Of a DNA stretch of 64,000 bases, positions 57,020 through 64,000 are shown one piece after another. Below the pieces are notes generated by a model. That model was not told the DNA's origin. It saw nothing but the letters and a program-made list of their open reading frames with translations, and did no database searches. A program made the position numbers and the translations under genes. Within the stretch, counting starts at the first letter, position 1. Every line of letters begins with the position of its first letter. The DNA comes from Chondrosia reniformis (taxonomy: Eukaryota > Porifera > Demospongiae > Chondrillida > Chondrillidae). Location of the stretch: assembly GCA_947172415.1 (NCBI GenBank), contig OX359190.1:2046001-2110000 (forward strand), given 5' to 3'.

Positions 57020-57431
57020 TTTATTGTAAACACCCTCACCAATCTTTTTTGTGACTAATAAGCCAAACCTGGCTGGTCAGCTTGTATACTGATAGTCACT
57101 TTAATAATAATAATAAAAAATATCCAAAAGATTCAAGAAGTAGTTAAAGAAGACTACGAGGAAGCTAAAGGAGAGACTGTTAATGTATAAAAAGTCTTTT
57201 ATTTCTATTACACCTTGCATATACATGCACCAAAGCTACTTTTGTCTTGCATATAATTATTGTTGAATTATATACCCAATTCATTACATTTTCACTTTTA
57301 AATTTTGCACGGTGTTGAATAAGAGGAATTTTGTAGTTGTAGAAAGCTTTTAATTCATTAAATAAGATTGATGGATGTAATGTATATTATTCATGTGACT
57401 GTCACATGACCTGATGTTCCTCACATCAATA

Positions 57432-60260
57432 CTAACAAATGAATGGCATGTCGGGCATGTCTTGTGATGTACTTCGTGTGGGGGAGGACTTTGAACTCTG
57501 TCGGGGAGTTCTAGTTACCTCCGGAGGGGAGGTGTCCCAGGAGGGGGTGTGGTCCTTCTCTTTGGATTTACTCTTCTCAGACTTGACTGGTTTGTGTTTC
57601 TTCTTATCGATCTTCTTTTGTTTCTTCTTTGAAGACTTTCCTACAGTGATACAACGTCATACAGGGGCTTGGAGTGGAGGGTGGAGGCTGTATAGGCTCT
57701 ATATGTATACACACTTGTATGTTCAGCTGATCTAGTCTAGTGTACTTTGACTGTGAAGCACACACTAACTTCATTACACAAAATTTGATATAGGCTGAGA
57801 ATAGGTTTAGTAATATTCTCCCAAAGTCAATCCATAACTTAACATAGGTACTGTCATTGGATATACAGTACAATAAAATGATATAGCACTGGTTACACAA
57901 GACACATGCTAGGTGCTTCATATTGTACCTTCTTTGTGTAGTGATGATGCAATACTGGCAGCACTCCCTGTGGAGCTGGTCTCCCAGTTTCCCTTCTTAC
58001 TCAGAGGAGGAGCTAACAGTTCATGTTCCTTAATACCTAGCACATTTGAAGTGTATAACAGACCATCACATCACAATATTCCATAAAGTATTAATTTAAT
58101 AATTCTAAAGTATGTGCAGATCAAGTTATATAATTCAGAATGCAAGTGAGTGTTGATCTATAGTATATGTAGCGAACAGTCCATTGGTCAATAGGTACAT
58201 TGCTTGCATATATTCTATACACAAGTACGTGCATGTTGTATGTGAAGGTCTATTCTGACCAACTGTATGGAGGTAGACATTATTACTTTCATTGAGTGAG
58301 TCTTCATCTTGAAAAGATGGTCTTCTCTTCCCAAGAGGTGAGAGCTTGGAGGAGGAGCTCAGAAGTCTTGTTCTTATCTCCTTCCTCTGCTCCTCTGTGT
58401 GCTGGGGACACTTGACTGAACGTGTACACAGTCTCTTTGTCCTCTCAGACACAACTCCACAAATTGAGTTCAATGTACTTCTTTGCTTGTCTGAGGAGAG
58501 AGAGAGAGAGAGGATTAGTAGAGACAAAAATGTCAATAGAAAACAGAAATGTGCTACACTAAAATATACAAATTTACTATTAAGTATGGAAGGTATACAT
58601 CCATAATCTGACTTTAAAAGAAATTTCGTCTCATACATAGTTCAACTGTAACAATCTCTTAAATGTTTTTAGCATGAAACACACTTGCATTGCACTGAAG
58701 TTGAAATGCTTGACAAGCGATTATATTTTTAGACATTCAAAAAGTCCAAAATATCAACTATTTCTGTTCAATGTAAAGCTATAGCTACAGCTGGAAGGAA
58801 GTCTTAATTTATACTGTTTCCATGGCAACACATACTTACTGACCTTGAGGAAATGTTAGGAAGTTGGCAACCGTTAGTGGAACAGAAGTCTGCTGAAGGA
58901 AACAATTCATTTCACTTACATAGTTATTGTATAAATATCATATATACGTATGTACTAAGTTATAAAGATATACACTCACAATAGCTATACAAACATACTT
59001 TAGTCTTCTCTGTGGTTTGTGTGGGAGGGGGAGGAGGAGGAGGGGGCGGGTCTATCTTGACACTCCTCTTTGGAGTAGGTGAAGCTGTTCTATCTTTCTC
59101 CCTATCTCTCTCCCTGTCCTTCTTCGGCCTCTTGGAACCTGCAGTTAAGAAGGTCAGTTAGGAATGTATGCAACCAGTTGTGTGCTTCATAAGTCAGATC
59201 TCTAATAGATATAATTATATTTGGGTACTTAAATCTAGTCAACTATGGCTTTCAAAATAATTATGATTGGCTTTCAAATACCGTAGTTCGGGAAATTTTC
59301 GTGTTCGGAAATTTTCGTGGAAAAAATTTTCGTGTTAAAATATTTTCGTGGTCTGGGGGCTACCACGAAAATTTATACACGTTACGTAATTACGTTGAGA
59401 AATAGAGGATTACGAAAGGGATCTCTGTGTTCGCGGCTTTCACGAAAGTGAGCCCTTTGGGTCCGGTAAACCGTCCTTGCGCTGCAGGTATCGCAGTAGA
59501 GTCATTTTGGCCGCGCTCAGCTGTGTTGCGTTTACATATATACGTAGATTGTACAACGTGTTATTATTCGTTGTTAAAAATATTTCGTGTTAAAATATTT
59601 TCGTGGTTTGAGCCAACCACGAAAATATTTTAACAACGAAAATTTCCCGAACTACGGTAGTAATGACTTACACGTATTTACATCTTATAACACCAAATAA
59701 ATACTATATTTAGTCTTTTACAGATTAAGGTTGTTGAGAATGGCTGACAAGATTAGAAATTTTGTACCGTATCTCCTAAAATTGCAATACATGTATACCT
59801 TGGAGAGTGTACATGTATATGTGTATATATCTTATATTCAATAAAAGTGATTGGTGGATCTCATCAAGACTGTACAACCGAGTCTCAATTATGGCCAATC
59901 TAATCTATTCCAAAGACTTGACAGCCACTACTGATGTTACAATTTATTTAAAATCTTTGTTTTATCCTTCTCGCTATTATGTGTGTGTGCAGTCTACTCC
60001 AGTGTTACCTTTCTTGTCCGGCACATACTCCTCCCCTTCAGAGTCACTTCCCCCACTCTCAGAGTCGAGTATCCGCTGAGGTCTCTTGCTGGCCAGTCTG
60101 TTGCGACCAAGTCCCATGCACTTCTCAAGATGAGGAGCAAACTTTGGTACTCCGATGGTCACGCTGCACTTTGGACATCTGCAGGTCAGGTTGGGCTTTT
60201 TGAGATCCTGTTTAGTGTTACCAAATACATCCACATCATCAGCTGCAGAAAGCACTATGT
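57432..60260 (-). pseudogene. ATXN7L3/Sgf11-like copy D, exons 1–2 deleted
   Basis: The zinc-finger exon 60260–60009 (CPKCSVTIGVPKFAPHLEKC plus acidic tail), Lys-rich/polyproline exon 59138–58999, SCA7-type exon (about 58498–58300) and last exons are intact and match unit A. The sequence then jumps from the intron (gcatgtcac at about 60513) straight to spacer equivalent to 10450, so the start codon, both N-terminal exons and the twin promoter-like repeat are gone; tcacaa occurs at both break points. A MITE sits in the intron at 59281–59657. A truncated protein would need a new promoter and start. Confidence 0.8.
59281..59657. mobile_element. MITE with TA target duplication (unit D)
   Basis: 377-bp relative of 16989–17292, flanked by TA (59279–59280 and 59658–59659), with perfect terminal inverted repeats of at least 20 bp starting ccgtagttcgggaaatttt. 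It shares the same interior (gagccctttgggtccggtaa) and foldback. Perfect ends suggest more recent insertion than the unit B copy. Confidence 0.92.
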
Positions 60261-61015
60261 CTGCAAGGAGTGGGTGGATCAAAGAATCTACTTGTACATA
60301 CAACATAACATACATACCCAATCTAGTGTTACCTATACCATAAATCAGCCATTTTATTTCTGCATCCATATAGTTTTATAAATACAAACAATTCACTTTC
60401 CCCATCACTCCAATTCAAACTAGCCAATTGCAAGCTGCTCTAATGGTAAACTCTTTATTAACACTTGTGGTTGGGCTGTCCTTATTGATTTCAGTTTTTG
60501 TATAGCATGTCACAAGAATGTTGGGGAACAATAGGTAACCATTAATCACAACTCAGTCAATCCCACAAGTGTATGCATAAGGACTTTTCAGTAATGCTAA
60601 AATGAGGAAAATTTGATAGCCTGCATAAATTAAATCATTATGGCCTTTGAAGGCTGTGCTAGCATAGTGGTATCTTAGTTGTGGATGCGTGGTCTACTTT
60701 TCTAAGACCTTTTACACGTAACTCCCTACACAATGCACATGCTATGTAGCAATCACAGTGTATACATACATATCAGGCCATAGGTAGGTACAAATGATGA
60801 TTCAGCAACTAACTCAATGTATCCTTTAATGGTTTATCCTTTGACTTCTGAGTGTCTATAGAAAAAGTATTAGTAACTCTTCAAATCAACCAGATCAATT
60901 CACATGTGAGTAGGTGTTGGTAGGAGGCTAATTGCATTTTGTGTTTATGGACCTCAAAAGAGGTTGAATAATTTATGTATCACCAAAATTCTCAAATATA
61001 TATACGTAGACGACC
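60261..61015. other. Spacer after ATXN7L3-like copy D
   Basis: The first part is the intron upstream of the zinc-finger exon; from about 60515 it is spacer equivalent to 38020–38520. No gene supported. Confidence 0.6.
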
Positions 61016-61121
61016 ATTTTTCTAACACACTGCTTGGAAGATGTACATAGCAACTAAAAGCTATCTAGTATAAGGAAACTCTTTGAATCTATGTACGTAT
61101 ACAGACAGTGTGTTAGAAAAA
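61016..61121. repeat. Hairpin element in place of the minisatellite (unit D)
   Basis: Nearly identical to 38530–38634: inverted ends tttctaacacactg and cagtgtgttagaaa with inner tgtacatag/ctatgtac pairing. Shared by units C and D only. Confidence 0.65.
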
Positions 61122-61149
61122 CTTTAACTTAAACGTGTTCCATATGCCT

Positions 61150-61380
61150 CACATACTTCACATGTAGGTCTGCCATCCTTGCCATATTCTGCAGACTAAC
61201 CTCAACTGAGTAGGACCAGTAATTCCCCTGGACCAGAAAGACCAGCAGATCCAGAAGCTCCTTGTTCACCAGCTGTACCAGTTGGACCACAATCTCCAAC
61301 TGTTCCAGGTAGACTCTGTTGTCATGTATTACCAGGCATAGGAGCAACACGTTCTTTCACCAATTATCTCCACCAACTTC
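61150..61380 (-). pseudogene. Collagen-like fragment (unit D)
   Basis: The cleanest Gly-X-Y run of the four: PGTVGDCGPTGTAGEQGASG then SAGLSGPGE, nine successive triplets with glycine. An in-frame TGA lies five codons upstream and another stop follows, so no exon can be closed. Confidence 0.35.
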
Positions 61381-61714
61381 TGTGCATGGTAGACCGTGTT
61401 GTCTTTTGATCACATGGATCTTCTATAGCAGTTTGTAAAAACCATAGCATATATGGTAAAGCTGTATTAGCAGTGTTCGCTATATAAACATTACGAAATG
61501 ATGCATACCTTACTGTATTTGGAAGGCAACACTTACTCGGGTTTTCCTCTCAGAAGAGGCGGGATAACCAGATCTACCGCCAATATGCCGACGATATGCA
61601 AAGGGGGCGTAACTGTACACATTAGCGTCTATAGTTCCACGTTGTTAAAGTGACAGTTACAGTTAGAACAATTATTGAAGTGTTTTTCTCAGTTTTGTTC
61701 GCTTTGCTGAAGAT

Positions 61715-64000
61715 ATGAACGAAGATAAAGTGAGTTCACTTAATTGTCTCTTGTAAGTAAAAGATGGGCGGAGCCGCTCGGAATCGAACGGTCTGACTGC
61801 GTCTCCTACACTCATTTAAAAAGACACAGGCTATAGATCTGAAATACTTAAAGCGTTGGGATGAGTCTAATCGTAGAACAGATATAGCAAGTGAACCTGC
61901 TCTGTCGGGACGTAGCTGGCATATCTTTACAGAGACTGTAGTTTCTGTTCGATTAGGTTTGTTTAGACTGTAGTTTTAAATCAAACCAGTCAACTATAAA
62001 GCGGAGATTCATATTCTTTTAAGGGACAAGTTAGAAAGCGAGAAACTGATTCCGTAATCTTTTCCATAACTGAATAGCCTTTTTGTTGCTCTACTGGTGG
62101 GAATTACTTTATCACTGTATATTCGTACGTTATAAAGTTTACTAACTTGACTACGTATGAGCCATGCATGCACGTTACGACAAGATTTACGTTAAGAATA
62201 TTTAGACAAGAAGATTTACGGCACTTACAGACCTCAAAGTGTTCTTACAATAAGCTGTAACAGAACTTGCTCTTTCCATGTCATTCAGTTCCTCCAAACA
62301 GTGAATATTATCTTTTCTTTCTTGTCTCTAATTAGGTATTTCAAAGTGACCTCCTGACAGCTGGAGGAGGCCACGTCCTCAAACCAACTGAAATACCGGA
62401 AGCGCTAATTGGTACCAGATTTGGCAAAACTGTTGTACACAATCAAAGAGTATTTGTCTGCGGAGAGCAGAGAGTTCAGATTTACGATGTTAAAACCAAT
62501 AAATGGTCAGCACTACCTCCATCTCATTCTTACAGTGGAGCCACCATCATAAATGATCAGTTAACTCTGATAGGAGGTGAAGACACTCATTACACTCCTA
62601 CAAGCAAGCTAGTGACATGGACAGGTGAAGAATGGTTAGAACTATATCCTCCAATGCACACTGGCCAAACCGATCCAGGTGTTCTTGCTATTGGAGACTT
62701 AATAATTGTGTCTGGAGGAGATGGAGCAGTTGGCAGATCAGTAGACACAATTGAATTCCTGGATATTAACAAAAGAATATGGATACAGTCGAATCTGAAA
62801 CTTCCTCGACCATTCACCATGATATCACATCACCACATGTCATTGTGTGGTGAATACATTTACATCTACTACAGGAATGGATATTTTTGGAGAATGAATA
62901 AGAAGAATCTTATGGCTTCACTTACAACTAATGATGTACATCACTGGGAAGAGCTCGAGAATGCATCAGAGTGGAGTTCACTTTTACAATACAGCATCCT
63001 ACCAGTCCTAGTAGGTCCAAAAGGAATCTTCATTTTCGAGAAGAAGAAGTGGACACAAATTAGTAAAGAAACATCTTCTAATAACACTTGTACGGCTTCC
63101 CTCAACGAAAATACTTTTCTCACCATTGGAGGAGGATTAGGAGAATATCAGACAAGAGCTGTACAGTATGATATTGCAGTTGAAGTTAGTAACTTATTTA
63201 ATTACAAAACATTACATTTAAGTATTAAAAGTCTTGTTAACATTCGTTGCGCGTTTCGCGTACACTTTCTCCTTCAAATAGAAACATTAGAAGGTTTTAT
63301 TTCCTTCGTTAGAGTCACCTAACTTGTGCGCTCAGTGTACATGAAGCGCGTGTCAATGTTAACAAGACTCGTATTGTTTTAAGTTCTCGAACGAGTGTGT
63401 TCTACGAGCACTCTCACGAGTTTAAGTGGTAACTTCATTTGCTCTTTGCATTTGAAGGAGTGTGTACGTTTTATAAAAGTGCCAAGTTTTAAAACGGTTT
63501 CTTGTCGCGCTACACATGTAATTTAAGAGAAAGTAGTTTTATAGAAGTGCTAAGTTGTAAATCGACATTTAGACATACACTTGGAATTAATTTAACATCT
63601 TGTGTACGTTCATGTGATTAGTTATTCTTAGGAGGGAGATGCTAGCTTGAAGGAGGGAGACACTAGCTTGAAGGATGAATTTATCATTTTCAAGGTAGGT
63701 TTGTTGAAAGTTTATTTAGATATTTTCAACTGATATATTGTCATGTTGTAGGAGAAGGAAATGAAGGAGAAGCAGACATTGATTGATCATGTAGAGAGAT
63801 TGAAGCAATCTGAAAGAGAGTACGAACTAAAGGTCAAAGAACTGATGGAGAGAAACACTCAGTTGAAGGTACGGTATCCTACTGTAGCACCTCCCACACC
63901 TCTGCTGATTTAACCTGGCTGAATGTATTACCACTGCCTGCACACAACATCACTAGTTATCCACCAGTTTACACCCAATAGAGTAAGAATGGCTTCTGTA
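61715..64000 (+). CDS. KCD5: Kelch–heptad protein, 3' part outside the window
   Basis: Exons seen: 61715–61729 (MNEDK), 62336–63184 (Kelch, 283 codons), 63632–63694 (3 heptads) and 63752–63868; 348 residues, phases consistent. Propeller loops again differ (GGEDTHYTPTSK, YRNGYFWRM, a longer FTMISHHHM segment, GGGLGEYQTR). The donor after the Kelch exon is weaker here (gaa/gttagt instead of aag/gttagt), because the exon's last base is A. The intron to the heptad exon is shortened by the deletion that starts unit E. Coiled-coil and Death exons presumably follow beyond 64000. Confidence 0.65.
63582..64000. repeat. Segmental tandem duplication, unit E (start only)
   Basis: The fifth copy begins here and is cut by the window end. 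Compared with A to C it has a deletion of several hundred bases right after its first ~45 bp, which joins the unit start almost directly to the 3' splice site of the heptad exon of KCD5. Confidence 0.9.
63632..63694 (+). repeat. 21-bp coding VNTR: 3 heptads (KCD5)
   Basis: The shortest version: EGDASLK, EGDTSLK and DEFIIFK in a 63-nt phase-0 exon. Confidence 0.9.

Larger units (their letters stand above)
51904..57120 (+). mobile_element. Non-LTR retrotransposon (LINE), near full length
   Basis: 5217 bp, same strand as the host gene, with two long open ORFs and a 3' tail of TAA repeats ending in six A. The flank TAT is present at both ends (51901–51903 and 57121–57123), a 3-bp target duplication or microhomology. 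The 5' UTR is only about 14 bp, so it may be slightly 5'-truncated. An APE-type endonuclease plus C-terminal CCHC places it in the jockey/CR1-like assemblage of LINEs; the exact clade cannot be set by eye. Confidence 0.9.
51189..57143 (+). pseudogene. ELOVL-D: fatty acid elongase split by a LINE
   Basis: The best-preserved elongase coding frame in the window: start ATGATG at 51189, KVIELLDTVFII, histidine box H132-x-x-H135-H136, NSFVHIVTYGYY and TQLQIIQF, open to 51903. It is then interrupted within NAYLSKRFKK, seven codons before the normal stop, by a 5217-bp LINE; the remaining codons and TAG lie at 57121–57143. By chance the LINE continues the frame, so a read-through product would be 238 elongase residues followed by the whole LINE ORF1 (771 residues in total). 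All known catalytic motifs precede the break, so the fusion could in principle retain activity; this is inference. Confidence 0.85.
41114..63581. repeat. Segmental tandem duplication, unit D (enlarged by transposons)
   Basis: Fourth copy, 22.5 kb. Removing the Tc1/mariner element (46275–49744), the LINE (51904–57120) and the MITE (59281–59657) leaves about 13.4 kb, the normal unit size. It also contains the expanded 164-bp exon–intron array of KCD4. The 19-bp minisatellite present in units A to C is absent. Confidence 0.95.

Noticed and set aside
1-64000. Possibility that the tandem units are collapsed or duplicated haplotypes from assembly error
   Set aside because: Units differ by unique transposons, deletions, repeat numbers and many substitutions, and genes run continuously across the unit borders. 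Not excluded for the ten-copy 164-bp array, which needs long reads.

Overview
The window is nuclear DNA from an animal, most likely an early-branching one such as a demosponge. The evidence is spliceosomal GT–AG genes with very short introns (about 59 bp in one array), an AT-rich background, a Death domain, a very-long-chain fatty acid elongase, an ATXN7L3/Sgf11-type SAGA subunit, a non-LTR retrotransposon and a Tc1/mariner transposon. The species assignment is inference; nothing here was searched against a database. KCD1 to KCD5, units A to E and names such as ELOVL-A are labels coined here.

Layout: the window is a head-to-tail segmental array. A 12–15 kb unit occurs four times, plus the start of a fifth: A 1–15634, B 15635–28804, C 28805–41113, D 41114–63581, E 63582–64000. 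Every unit keeps the same order: (i) the 3' half of a plus-strand gene with heptad-repeat/coiled-coil exons and a C-terminal Death domain; (ii) a plus-strand intronless ELOVL-type elongase; (iii) a minus-strand ATXN7L3/Sgf11-like gene, convergent with the elongase; (iv) a repeat-rich spacer; (v) the 5' half (short ATG exon plus a six-motif Kelch exon) of the next Kelch–Death gene, which runs into the next unit. The array therefore holds three complete Kelch–heptad–Death genes (KCD2–4) and two partial ones (KCD1, KCD5).

Only the Kelch–heptad–Death genes look maintained in every unit. All four elongase copies are broken, each by a different lesion (13-bp deletion; 55-bp deletion plus 2-bp insertion; 7-bp deletion; LINE insertion). 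The ATXN7L3-like gene is structurally complete only in unit A; B, C and D have lost different exons.

The most unusual feature is the Kelch–heptad–Death family. Its N-terminal propeller differs among paralogues mainly in short loop segments. Its stalk is modular: a 21-bp repeat encodes exactly one heptad (11, 15, 6, 10 and 3 heptads in the five genes), and phase-0 coiled-coil exons have been added, fused or trimmed. In KCD4 a 164-bp exon–intron module encoding 35 residues (five heptads) is repeated ten times, partly as a 491-bp higher-order trimer. A variable-ligand propeller on an adjustable stalk with a Death domain suggests a recognition or innate-immune type receptor or adaptor; that role is inference.

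Mobile DNA: unit D carries a 3470-bp Tc1/mariner-type (DD34E) element in the last KCD4 intron, with a spliced BEN-domain-like passenger gene, and an apparently intact 5.2-kb LINE inserted in frame in the elongase. Two TA-flanked MITEs (units B and D), 17-bp and 19-bp minisatellites and small hairpin elements account for most other differences between units.
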